Shown one piece after another: positions 17,404 to 25,098 of a stretch of DNA of 64,000 nt. Source of the stretch: Knoellia sinensis KCTC 19936 (lineage in GTDB: Bacteria; Actinomycetota; Actinomycetes; Actinomycetales; Dermatophilaceae). Position numbers and translations under genes: made by a program. Positions within the stretch are counted from its first letter, which is position 1. Every line of letters begins with the position of its first letter. The notes beneath the pieces were generated by a model. That model was not told the origin of the DNA. It searched no databases and saw only the letters and a program-made list of their open reading frames with translations. The stretch is from NCBI RefSeq assembly GCF_000768705.1, contig NZ_AVPJ01000001.1:186001-250000 (forward strand), written 5' to 3'.

Positions 17404-18132
17404 GTGGCGATTCACTCACGGACAACTGATCGGGTCACTGTCCTCACCATCGACCGGACGGAGCGGCGCAATGCCCTCAACCACGATGCCCTCGAGGAAC
17501 TCGACGCCGCGCTGGCCACGGCGGTCACGACATCGCGGGCCATCGTCCTCACGGGCGCGGGCGGGCACTTCTGTGCCGGCGCCGACCTGACCGAACTCGA
17601 GGACGTGACCTTCACCGACCACCTCGCCGAGGTTCTCACCCGCTTGTCGACGGCGCCGATCACTACGGTGGCGGCCATCTCCGGCTCCTGCATGGGCCTC
17701 GGGATGCAGCTCGCGGTCGGCTGCGACCTGCGGGTCGTGGCCGACGACGCGCGCTTCGCGGTGCCTGTCGCCAAGCTGGGCCTCATGGTCAACCACTGGA
17801 CGCTCGAGCGGGTGACGCGCTTCTGGGGCGAGGGCGCCGCCCGCCACATGGTGCTCACCGGGGCGGTGCTCACCGCCGACGACGCCTGGCGCCTCGGCTT
17901 CTCGCAGCAGCGCGGGGGCCTTGATGCCGCGATCGCCCTGGCACGTCAAGCCGTCGACCTCGCTCCCCTGACCCAAGCCGGGTCCAAGCTCGGGTTCGAC
18001 GCCCACGGCGGCAACCACGCCGAGGTTGCCCGCTACGAAGCGGCGTTCGCCACCGCGTGGGCGAGCGACGACCTCACCGAGGGTCGCAGAGCCTTCCGTG
18101 AGCGCCGCACCCCGGAGTTCCAGGGCCGATGA
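17404..18132 (+). CDS. Enoyl-CoA hydratase/isomerase family protein
   Basis: A 242-residue crotonase-fold protein. RRNALNHDALEELDAAL, the oxyanion-hole segments GGHFCAGADLTEL and SGSCMGLGMQLAVGCD, and the DDARFAVPVAKLGL strand are clear. Crotonases hydrate or isomerise acyl-CoA substrates. The substrate here is not predictable; one catalytic glutamate of hydratases is replaced near VAKLGLMVN, so another crotonase reaction is possible. The GTG start at 17404 follows TAGGCT by seven bases, a leaderless pattern. The stop overlaps the GNAT start (ATGA), so this gene leads a four-gene operon ending with azlD. Confidence 0.82.
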   Translation: MAIHSRTTDRVTVLTIDRTERRNALNHDALEELDAALATAVTTSRAIVLTGAGGHFCAGADLTELEDVTFTDHLAEVLTRLSTAPITTVAAISGSCMGLGMQLAVGCDLRVVADDARFAVPVAKLGLMVNHWTLERVTRFWGEGAARHMVLTGAVLTADDAWRLGFSQQRGGLDAAIALARQAVDLAPLTQAGSKLGFDAHGGNHAEVARYEAAFATAWASDDLTEGRRAFRERRTPEFQGR

Positions 18133-18713
18133 GCCACGACCACCCGCACTCCCACGAACCCGGCCCCGTCGCTGACGCCAGCGTGCGCATCGCCAAGCCG
18201 ACCGACGCACCTGCCGTCGGCGTCGTCCAGTCCGCCGTGTGGACGCAGGCGTATGCCGGCCGCGTCCCTGACGAGGTCGTCGCCCTCTTCGAGGCTCCCG
18301 CCTTCGCGAAGGCGTGGCGCGAGTCCCTCGAGAACCCGCCGGCCGGAGTGCACCGGCTGCTGGTCGCCCGAGCTGGCGAGCAGGTCGTCGGGTTTGCGGC
18401 GATCGGCCCTAGCCAGGACCCCGATGCGGGGGCGACCCGTGGCGAGGTCACGGCGATCGGGGTGCACCCGGGCGCTCGCCGTCAGGGCCACGGGTCGCGT
18501 CTGCTCAACGCGTGCGTCGACACCCTTCGCGGTGCTGGCGCCGACGACGTCGCGATCTGGGTCCTTGCCGACGACGAGGACACCCGCGCCTTCCTCAACG
18601 CGTCCGGACTCGGCCCGGATGGTGCCTTCCGGGACCGGGTCGTCTCCCCCGACGGCGACACCCTCCGGGAGGTCCGGCTCGTCGCCTCGCTCGCGACGGA
18701 CGAGGTGGAGTGA
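18129..18713 (+). CDS. GNAT-family N-acetyltransferase
   Basis: A 194-residue acetyl-CoA-dependent acyltransferase. The central beta-strand and pyrophosphate loop are visible in VTAIGVHPGARRQGHGSRLL, where RxxGxG/A is the family signature. The N-terminus is histidine-rich (MSHDHPHSHEP), perhaps a metal-binding tail. The substrate is unknown. The ATG shares four bases with the upstream stop, and its stop overlaps the azlC GTG. Confidence 0.85.
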   Translation: MSHDHPHSHEPGPVADASVRIAKPTDAPAVGVVQSAVWTQAYAGRVPDEVVALFEAPAFAKAWRESLENPPAGVHRLLVARAGEQVVGFAAIGPSQDPDAGATRGEVTAIGVHPGARRQGHGSRLLNACVDTLRGAGADDVAIWVLADDEDTRAFLNASGLGPDGAFRDRVVSPDGDTLREVRLVASLATDEVE

Positions 18714-19510
18714 GCACCACGGCGCCCGACGCGGAAGGTGAGGGCCCGCGGGAAGGTGCGCACCCGGCATACACGGGCATGGAGCCGAGCACACGCAAAG
18801 CCGTTCTGCGACAGTCGCTTTCGGTCGGAATCGCCACCGGGGCATACGGCATCAGCTTCGGCGCCCTGGGAGTCGCGTCCGGGCTGAGCATCCTCCAGAC
18901 GGTCGCTCTGTCCGCCCTGCTCTTCAGCGGCGGGTCGCAGTTCGCCCTCGTCGGCATCCTCGGCGCAGGGGGAACCGGCTCTGCCGCCGTGGCGACGTCG
19001 ACCCTCCTCGGGGTCCGCAACGGCCTCTATGGGCTGCAGACCTCACGGATCCTCCACGTGCGCGGTCTGAGGCGGCTGCTCGCGGCTCAGGTGACCATCG
19101 ACGAGTCGACGGCGGTGGCCGTGGGACAGGAACACCGCGCCGAGGGGCGCCTCGGCTTCTGGGTCACAGGAATCGCCGTCTACGTCTTCTGGAACCTCAT
19201 GACCCTGATCGGCGCGTTGGCTGGCAACGCCCTGGGCGACCCACAGCGCTGGGGTCTCGACGCCGCTGCGGCGGCAGCCTTCACGGCCCTCCTGTGGCCG
19301 CGTCTGCGGAGCCGGGACGCCGCCGCGACCATGGTGCTGGCGGTGGCGATCGCGCTCCTGACCTCGCCGCTGCTCCCGGTGGGGGTGCCGGTCATCCTCA
19401 CCGTGCTCGCGGCCGTCGTCATCGGGCTCAGCGGCGGAGGCCGGCACGAGCCGCCCACGGAGGATCCGGAACTGGACGACGACGAATTCCGCGAAGGGGT
19501 GCCCTCATGA
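18710..19510 (+). CDS. azlC: AzlC-family branched-chain amino acid exporter subunit
   Basis: A 266-residue membrane protein, the large subunit of the two-component LIV-E exporter that expels branched-chain amino acids or analogues. The segment AYGISFGALGVASGLSILQ and the downstream LLFSGGSQFALVGILGAGG are characteristic, with about seven hydrophobic segments. An acidic tail (EDPELDDDEF) follows the last helix. The GTG start overlaps the GNAT stop by four bases, and the stop overlaps azlD. Confidence 0.9.
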   Translation: MSTTAPDAEGEGPREGAHPAYTGMEPSTRKAVLRQSLSVGIATGAYGISFGALGVASGLSILQTVALSALLFSGGSQFALVGILGAGGTGSAAVATSTLLGVRNGLYGLQTSRILHVRGLRRLLAAQVTIDESTAVAVGQEHRAEGRLGFWVTGIAVYVFWNLMTLIGALAGNALGDPQRWGLDAAAAAAFTALLWPRLRSRDAAATMVLAVAIALLTSPLLPVGVPVILTVLAAVVIGLSGGGRHEPPTEDPELDDDEFREGVPS

Positions 19511-19821
19511 GTTCGTGGACGCTCGTGCTGGTCGCGTCAGGACTGGCCTACGTGACGAAGCTCGCCGGCTACCTCGTCCCGGAGTCCTGGGTCGAAGGTC
19601 CCCGGCGGAGTCGAGTGCTCACGCTTCTGCCAGTCGCGCTGCTGGCCGGGCTCGTCGCAATTCAGACGTTCGGTGGGGATGGTGGTTCGCTGCACGTCGA
19701 TGCGCGTCTGGCGGCGGTGGCAGCGGCGATCCTGCTGCTGCTCCTGCGCGCGAACTTCCTCGTCGTCGTCATCGGCGCTGCCGCCGTGGCTGCCGGGCTG
19801 CGCGCACTCGGTTGGGGCTAG
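19507..19821 (+). CDS. azlD: AzlD-family branched-chain amino acid exporter small subunit
   Basis: A 104-residue protein with three to four hydrophobic segments, the usual size of AzlD (BrnE-like), partner of AzlC. It begins MSSWTLVLVASGLAYVTKL; RSRVLTLLPVALLAGLVAI is the second segment. The ATG overlaps the azlC stop (ATGA). It ends seven bases before the convergent dapB stop, and no hairpin is visible between them. Confidence 0.88.
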   Translation: MSSWTLVLVASGLAYVTKLAGYLVPESWVEGPRRSRVLTLLPVALLAGLVAIQTFGGDGGSLHVDARLAAVAAAILLLLLRANFLVVVIGAAAVAAGLRALGWG

Positions 19822-19828
19822 GGCGCGC

Positions 19829-20572
19829 TCAGATCCCGAGGTAGTGCTCGAGGCCGACCGTAAGACCAGGGTGCTCCTTGACCTTGCGGACCGCCGCGAT
19901 GACGCCGGGCATGAACGACACCCGGTCGAAGGAGTCGTGCCGGATCGTGAGCATCTCGCCGGTTGCCCCGAAGAGGACTTCCTGGTGCGCCACGAGTCCT
20001 CGGAGGCGCACCGAATGCACCGGTATGCCGTGTGCTCGCGCTCCACGCGCACCGTCCGGATCGCTGGTGGTGGCGTCGGGAACGGTGCCGAGGCCGGCCT
20101 TCTCGCGTGCGGCGCCCATGAGCTCGGCCGTGCGGGCGGCGGTGCCAGAGGGGGCGTCGACCTTGTCGGGGTGGTGCAGTTCGATGACCTCGGCCGACTC
20201 GTAGAACGCTGCCGCCTTCTCGGCGAAGGCCATCATCAGGACGGCACCGATGGCGAAGTTGGGTGCGATGAGGACGCCGACGTCGGGGTGCTGGTCGAGT
20301 CGCCTGCGGAGGTCGGCCAGCTTGCCTTCGCTCCAACCCGTCGTACCGACGACGACGTGCACGCCCTGGTCGACGCAGTGGGCGACGTTGGCAGCCGAGG
20401 CGTCGGGGACGGAGAACTCGACCACGACATCGGCGCCCGCGAGGTCGCCCAGCTCGTCGCCCATGTCGAACCGACCCACGAGTTCGAGGCCGTCGGCGGC
20501 TTCCACTGCACGACACGCTTCCGAGCCCATGCGACCGGATGCGCCGATGACCGAGACCTTGGTGACACTCAC
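19829..20572 (-). CDS. dapB: 4-hydroxy-tetrahydrodipicolinate reductase
   Basis: A 247-residue NAD(P)H-dependent reductase, the second step of the diaminopimelate branch. GASGRMG is the nucleotide loop; VVGTTGW, APNFAIGAVLMM and the catalytic ELHHPDKVDAPSGTA with its histidine pair and lysine are all present. The length is standard. The GTG at 20572 follows TAGAGT by six bases with no Shine-Dalgarno site, again leaderless in appearance. It stands alone rather than next to dapA. Confidence 0.95.
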   Translation of the reverse strand: MSVTKVSVIGASGRMGSEACRAVEAADGLELVGRFDMGDELGDLAGADVVVEFSVPDASAANVAHCVDQGVHVVVGTTGWSEGKLADLRRRLDQHPDVGVLIAPNFAIGAVLMMAFAEKAAAFYESAEVIELHHPDKVDAPSGTAARTAELMGAAREKAGLGTVPDATTSDPDGARGARAHGIPVHSVRLRGLVAHQEVLFGATGEMLTIRHDSFDRVSFMPGVIAAVRKVKEHPGLTVGLEHYLGI

Positions 20573-20621
20573 GCCTGAACTCTAGTTGGCGCCGACGAGG
20601 GGTCCGTGTGCCGGCTCCGAG

Positions 20622-21035
20622 CTAGCGTCGACTCGCCATGAGTTGCGGCGCCACCATGGCCACGATCGACACGGGTGCCGTTGTGAAGAACGCCAACGGG
20701 GCGCCGAGCCATGGAACGCCACCGAAGGCGGCCACCACGATTGCGACGGCAAGCGCGAGCACCGGCAGCACCCGAGCCGCCCAGATGCGAAGGGGCGCCT
20801 CTGGTCCCCCGGATCGCACCGACGACCACAGGGCGAGCGCGACGAGCGCCGCCGCGGCGGACGTCACGGCACCGAAGACGAGCGCGCGGTCCGTGTTCGA
20901 CGACGACGCATCGCCCGCGAGCCGCCCCATCGCGAGGAGGAACACGACGAAGACCAGCTCCAGCCCGACCACGCCTGCGATGAGGAGGCTCAGACTGCGC
21001 GCCAGCGGCGGGCGTCCGCTCTGGTGATCGCTCAT
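20622..21035 (-). CDS. Small four-TM membrane protein, last gene of a WXG100-type module
   Basis: A 137-residue hydrophobic protein with four likely TM helices (about residues 14-37, 51-71, 86-107 and 111-131) and short loops. No family recognised. The ATG overlaps the stop of the preceding WXG protein by four bases (ATGA), so the two are translated together. That coupling, and the hydrophobic tail of the neighbour, make an immunity or chaperone-like membrane partner a reasonable guess, but nothing in the sequence proves it. Confidence 0.7.
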   Translation of the reverse strand: MSDHQSGRPPLARSLSLLIAGVVGLELVFVVFLLAMGRLAGDASSSNTDRALVFGAVTSAAAALVALALWSSVRSGGPEAPLRIWAARVLPVLALAVAIVVAAFGGVPWLGAPLAFFTTAPVSIVAMVAPQLMASRR

Positions 21036-21748
21036 GCGAACGTCGGCCATTTGCTTCCGGGGAAGGCCGACATGTCGGTGAGAGCGCCGTTGAGGTTCCC
21101 CTTCTGAACCAGGCACGTGCCCGTCAGGACGCCTGTTCCCACGAGCACTGACACGAAGAAGCCGGCGATCGCGAGCTTGACACCGAGTGGGATGCCGACG
21201 ACCGCGCCCGGGCCGGTCGCCACCGAGGCTGCAGCGACCAGGACGCCGGCAATGGCCGCCATGATCGCGGTGACGATCGACCCCCACCAGACGATGATCG
21301 CCAACGCGACGTTGTCCAGAGCGCCAGCGATCTTCTCGGCGATCGGCCCCACCGCCTTGAAGGCAGTGACCTGGTCCTTCGCCCGGGCCACGTAGATGTC
21401 CGAGGCGGTGCCCTTCCAGTACGCGTCGACGTCAGTCGTGTCCTGCGTCACGGTTCCGCCCCACGGTGTCACCACCTGGCCGACGTCCTTGCGCCAGTCG
21501 TCCGCCGCGCCATACATCAGCCACGGAGCACCAAAGACGTTCCAGTGGTCGGCGAACCAGTTGGTGAACTTGTTCCACAGCGGCACGACGACGCTGTTCC
21601 AGAGGTCGACAGCCTTGTCGGCCGCCCAGCCGAAGAAGCGACCGATCTTGCGGACCACAGAATTGAACTTCTCGAGGCAGTCGTCCATCTTCCTCTGGAA
21701 CTCGTCGTACTTGTCGCGAATCTTCTGCATCAGTTCTTCGGCAGTCAT
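21032..21748 (-). CDS. WXG100-like protein with hydrophobic C-terminal half (candidate type VII secretion substrate)
   Basis: A 238-residue protein. The first 95 residues are helical and tryptophan-rich (DLWNSVVVPLWNKFTNWF). A WXG turn occurs at W111-K-G113 in VDAYWKGTASDIYVAR, followed by a long amphipathic helix as in WXG100 proteins. Residues 145-215 are strongly hydrophobic, with a glycine/alanine-rich stretch (AGVLVAAASVATGPGAVVG) giving two or three TM segments. GAGGGG-like spacing (GAGGGG read as GAGGGGCGAGGCC before the ATG) provides a ribosome site. No ESX ATPase is in the window. An exported or membrane-inserting effector is my inference. Confidence 0.62.
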   Translation of the reverse strand: MTAEELMQKIRDKYDEFQRKMDDCLEKFNSVVRKIGRFFGWAADKAVDLWNSVVVPLWNKFTNWFADHWNVFGAPWLMYGAADDWRKDVGQVVTPWGGTVTQDTTDVDAYWKGTASDIYVARAKDQVTAFKAVGPIAEKIAGALDNVALAIIVWWGSIVTAIMAAIAGVLVAAASVATGPGAVVGIPLGVKLAIAGFFVSVLVGTGVLTGTCLVQKGNLNGALTDMSAFPGSKWPTFA

Positions 21749-21759
21749 GGCCTCGCCCC

Positions 21760-22080
21760 TCAGGTATTCGTCGGTGACCAGGTGGCACCGAGCCGCGCCA
21801 GGGCGGCGTCGTCGTCATTGCGGTACTGGCGCTCGATCCCCTTGAGCGTGTCGTCGATCAACCTCATCGCTGTGGCCCCTTCGCCGAGCAGGGTTGCCAC
21901 ACGGTCGCGGACCTGGTCGTAGGTCGTGATGAAGCCGGTGAGCTCCGCCACGACGGATGCCGCGTTCTGTGTCACATTGATGGCATTCGCGTTCCTCTGG
22001 GCCGTCGTCATGTCGGTCTCTGCCGAACCCCAGGACTTGGCGGCGTCCAGAAGCGACTCACGTTCAACTTGATAGCTCAT
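21760..22080 (-). CDS. Small helical protein of EspC/WXG100 type
   Basis: A 106-residue, mostly helical protein starting MSYQVERESLLDAAKSWGSAE, with Trp17-Gly18 early and two long helices, then a disordered tail ending SPTNT. Size and layout match EspC/EsxB-like type VII secretion partners, though the classical central WXG is absent. A strong ribosome site (AAGGGGG, seven bases from the ATG) precedes it. It lies between the tandem-YbaB gene and the longer WXG protein, so it may be the secretion partner of the latter. Confidence 0.6.
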   Translation of the reverse strand: MSYQVERESLLDAAKSWGSAETDMTTAQRNANAINVTQNAASVVAELTGFITTYDQVRDRVATLLGEGATAMRLIDDTLKGIERQYRNDDDAALARLGATWSPTNT

Positions 22081-22110
22081 CTCGTTCCCCCTTCGTCGTG
22101 TCGTTGATGC

Positions 22111-22848
22111 TCATCGCTGAAGCCCGAACCGGCGGCTCAGGGTGTAGGGGTCCCCCAGACGACGCATCCTGTGCTGCGTCTCTCGCGCAGCGTCGCTCAC
22201 TGCTCCGAATCCCGTCATCATCTGCTGCTGCGCGTCACGGAGCGTCTCACCGACCAGCCTGCCAACATTCGCCGGATGAGCCCCCGCGAGCCATCGCGGG
22301 TCGAGATCGAGTCGCGATACGTCGCCGCCGGAATCGATCTCGACGTGAACCTCACCGTGCCTGCTGCGTGAGGACGCCGAGTGGATCGAGGCCGCATCGA
22401 GCGAGGACTCCAGCGCCGCGAGGGCCTGTTCGGCCCCGCCAAAGATCTCGGCCATGATCCGCTCGGCCTCCTCCGGGCTCACCGACCCCGTGAGACCAAA
22501 GACCTCGCCACTGTCCTGCGGCATGGGCATGGGGCGCGGCGGAGGGAGTCTGTCGGGGTCCGCAGCCTCGACGTTCGTGATGAATTCATCCACGACACTG
22601 GCCTGGGCGCGAACCAAGGCAGCCCGGATCGCATCTCCGAGCGCCTCTCCCTCGACCCTGTCGCGCCAGTTGTGCGCGACCCGCACATCCCGGACGTCGC
22701 CATCAGGACCGATGCGCACGGACACGACGTCGAGCTCGTCGCTGCCCTCGCGCTCGATGCGCGGCGGGGTTGCCGCCTCCAGCGCCTGGATCTCGCGGTC
22801 GTTCTGCTCGCGGAGCTCATGGAGCTCATCACGGAAATCCTCAGTCAC
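22111..22848 (-). CDS. Protein with two YbaB/EbfC-like domains, first gene of the WXG100-type module
   Basis: A 245-residue protein. A coiled segment (residues 1-28) leads to a first YbaB-like unit at about 37-90 (VVSVRIGPDGDVRDVRV ... AIRAALVRAQASV). A proline-rich linker and a helical stretch follow, then a second unit at about 163-215 (GEVHVEIDSGGDVSRLDLD ... LVGETLRDAQQQM). Single YbaB/EbfC proteins bind DNA and are often found beside WXG100 genes in actinobacteria. The start is GTG at 22848, preceded by GAGGGGAA. The duplication within one chain is unusual. The role is unknown. Confidence 0.65.
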   Translation of the reverse strand: MTEDFRDELHELREQNDREIQALEAATPPRIEREGSDELDVVSVRIGPDGDVRDVRVAHNWRDRVEGEALGDAIRAALVRAQASVVDEFITNVEAADPDRLPPPRPMPMPQDSGEVFGLTGSVSPEEAERIMAEIFGGAEQALAALESSLDAASIHSASSRSRHGEVHVEIDSGGDVSRLDLDPRWLAGAHPANVGRLVGETLRDAQQQMMTGFGAVSDAARETQHRMRRLGDPYTLSRRFGLQR

Positions 22849-22975
22849 GGTGTTCCCCTCGCGTCGACACTCCCCAACCGATGTCGTGAGTCTCATGACT
22901 CCTTGGCGAGGTCGCAATGGGGAGCACTCCCCTTCGGGCGTGACGTGAGGAGGGCGGCTGCGCTCGTTCATCTTC

Positions 22976-23016
22976 TGTTCACTTTTGGGGTATCTTTAGG
23001 TGAACAGCAGGTGAAC
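22976..23016. promoter_or_regulatory. Operator-like inverted and direct repeat before a 46-residue ORF
   Basis: TGTTCAC (22976-22982) and its complement GTGAACA (23000-23006) are separated by 17 bases that contain TATCTT, a possible -10 box. A third half-site GTGAAC follows at 23011-23016, making an AGGTGAAC direct repeat. The 17-base spacing places the half-sites on the same face as a typical promoter span. A dedicated regulator binding here is inferred. Confidence 0.45.
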
Positions 23017-23081
23017 GACCATCGTTGGGGGTTCTCCGAAGTCGCCGTCCGTCAACCGCAGGTCCACACGAGGAGACACCG

Positions 23082-23222
23082 ATGAAGAAGGTCGCCACGA
23101 CCGTCACGGGTCCGGCCTGCCTGACGATGCGTTGGGTGCCGGTGACCAAGGATGGTCGCACCCGCATGGAGATGCGCTGGAGCGCCCCGGCGACGGTTCG
23201 CCGCGTTCCCAAGGTTTCCTGA
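23082..23222 (+). CDS. Small hypothetical protein, 46 residues
   Basis: Begins MKKVATTVTGPACLTMRW and ends VRRVPKVS. It is basic, with a repeated MRW motif (TMRWVPV and EMRWSAP). AGGAG stands eight bases before the ATG, an operator-like repeat lies upstream and a clean hairpin follows, so the whole unit looks like a genuine monocistronic gene. No family is recognised. There is no TM segment or signal peptide. Confidence 0.65.
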   Translation: MKKVATTVTGPACLTMRWVPVTKDGRTRMEMRWSAPATVRRVPKVS

Positions 23223-23238
23223 CCGGACACAGATGTCA

Positions 23239-23271
23239 GTAGGCCCTCGCCGAGTCCCGGCGGGGGCCTAC
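23239..23271 (+). terminator. Hairpin terminator after the 46-residue ORF
   Basis: GTAGGCCC-TCGCCG pairs with CCGGCG-GGGGCCTAC around AGTC (arms of 14-15 bases with one internal mismatch zone). It begins 16 bases after the stop codon. A short CTGCTG follows, with no U-tract. Confidence 0.65.
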
Positions 23272-23417
23272 TGCTGCGGCCATCCACCTCTATTCCACGG
23301 CTCGCGCGGGCTCGCGGCGGCGCCTGTGGACAGCCTCAGTTGTGGCCGGAGCGTCACTGGCAGACTGGCATGCCGGGGGAACCAGGGAGGGGCCCCTGAC
23401 ACTCGGAGGGGAAACAC

Positions 23418-25085
23418 ATGAAGAGACTTCTGGCGATCCTGCTTGCCCTGATGGGCCTGCTGTGTGCGGCCGTCGGCATCGCAGGGACCGTCCTCATCGG
23501 GACTGACGACGTCGTCAACTCCCCCACCACGACGCTGAAACTCGGCGGCGCCAAGGCCGTCGTCTCCACGCCCGGACTGCTGGCGCTCAAGGACGCCACC
23601 CTGCAGGTCAGCGCGACCCACGATGGCGGTCCGGTCTTCGTCGGGCGCGCCCACCCCATCGACGCCACCAGCTATCTCGACGGGGTCTCGACGTACGCCG
23701 TCACCAGCGTGGGCACGTCGGGCATGAGCGGCAAGGTCGTCGACGGAGACAGCAAGGTGATTCCCGCCGACCCGACCAAGCAGACATTCTGGAAGGACAT
23801 GGCGAGCGGCCCCGGCACACAGCGTCTGTCGCTCGATCTGGACGGGTCCGCCACCGCCTACGTCATCGTGCCCATGGGAAGGTCGGGTGCCGTGAGCGTG
23901 ACGAGCGGTCTGGTCATTCCGTATGGCTTCATGCTCTCGATCGCCGCGATCGTTCTCGGAGCCCTGGGAATCGTGGGGGCGTGGCTGCTCCAGCGTCGCG
24001 GCTCTGGCCCGGAGACGCCACAGCAGAACAGCGACGAGCCCCCGGTGGCCTCGTCGGCGGAGGCCGACAGTTCCGACAGTGCGGTCGATGCCGAGGAGCG
24101 GGCGTTGGAGCCCACGCGCGCCATGACGCGTCGCGCAACTGCGCTGGCACTGACGGCTCTCCTTCCGGTCCTCGCGGGCTGCGGGATGGTGCCGAGCAAG
24201 GTCGAGCCCTGGCGTAGCGACTCGATCACCAAACCTGCGATGACCCATGACGAGGCCGTCGCGGCCATGAAGGACTACGACGTCCGCAACAACACAGCGA
24301 TCAAGGCATCGGCAACGAGCTACGACCCCGTCGCCTGGGCCAAGGCCGACACCGGGATCGTGTTCGCGCAGGATCGGATCGCGACAACCATTCAGAAGTT
24401 GCACAAGGACAAGGATTCGACGCCTCTCACGCACACCGTCAAGGGCCTGTATGCGCCGACGTTCGCGACCTATCCCATGTACTCCATCGTCAACGTCGAC
24501 CGCGCCGCCGACGGTAAGACGAGCCACAGCATCGCTGCGTTCACGAGACAGAGCGCCGTCTCGCCGTGGCTGATGGCGGCCAATGCCAGCTACACGCACG
24601 CAGATCTTCCCAAGCCGCTTGCGGCAGGCGTCGCAAGCCACCTCACGGATCCCGAGAAGGAGAAGCTGGTCGCGCGGATCGGCGATCTGACCAAGCAGCT
24701 CAATGCCGGGAAGGGATCCCTCGTCACGGGCGAACTGTCCACCATCGTGGAGGACTTCATGGGCTTCGGTGGGAAGCCCGCTGCCTTCCGGCTCTGGTCG
24801 AGTGAGGCGGACCAGTTCGGCCCACGCGGGTCAATCCAGGCCGTGAAGGTCGCTGGCGATGCAACCCTGGCCGTGGTCAGCCTCCAGGCCGACACCGTCC
24901 ACGACGCCGGCAAGGGCAACGTGTGGAAGGCGTCGGCACTCGACAACGACTACCTCAGGGCAACGGGTCAAACCACCAAGGCGCAAATGCTCCGCGTTCG
25001 GAACGGCGTCACCGTGGTTCTGCTGGTCGATCGAAAGGGTGGGGTCAAGCCGCTCGCGGTGTCCGCCGATGGCGTGCCGCTGTGA
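23418..25085 (+). CDS. Membrane protein fused to a lipoprotein-like C-terminal part (unknown function)
   Basis: A 555-residue protein of no recognised family. TM1 is residues 3-27; residues 28-165 form an extracytoplasmic domain; TM2 is 169-191; an acidic linker follows. Then MTRRATALALTALLPVLAGC (residues 236-255) reads as a complete lipoprotein signal with lipobox LAGC at Cys255, after which some 300 hydrophilic residues follow. No stop codon separates the two halves. The start has a strong site (GGAGGGG, six bases before the ATG). Either one polytopic protein or a fusion of two adjacent genes is possible; an internal start at 24123 could release the lipoprotein. Confidence 0.7.
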   Translation: MKRLLAILLALMGLLCAAVGIAGTVLIGTDDVVNSPTTTLKLGGAKAVVSTPGLLALKDATLQVSATHDGGPVFVGRAHPIDATSYLDGVSTYAVTSVGTSGMSGKVVDGDSKVIPADPTKQTFWKDMASGPGTQRLSLDLDGSATAYVIVPMGRSGAVSVTSGLVIPYGFMLSIAAIVLGALGIVGAWLLQRRGSGPETPQQNSDEPPVASSAEADSSDSAVDAEERALEPTRAMTRRATALALTALLPVLAGCGMVPSKVEPWRSDSITKPAMTHDEAVAAMKDYDVRNNTAIKASATSYDPVAWAKADTGIVFAQDRIATTIQKLHKDKDSTPLTHTVKGLYAPTFATYPMYSIVNVDRAADGKTSHSIAAFTRQSAVSPWLMAANASYTHADLPKPLAAGVASHLTDPEKEKLVARIGDLTKQLNAGKGSLVTGELSTIVEDFMGFGGKPAAFRLWSSEADQFGPRGSIQAVKVAGDATLAVVSLQADTVHDAGKGNVWKASALDNDYLRATGQTTKAQMLRVRNGVTVVLLVDRKGGVKPLAVSADGVPL

Positions 25086-25098
25086 CCGAGCGGGTGGC

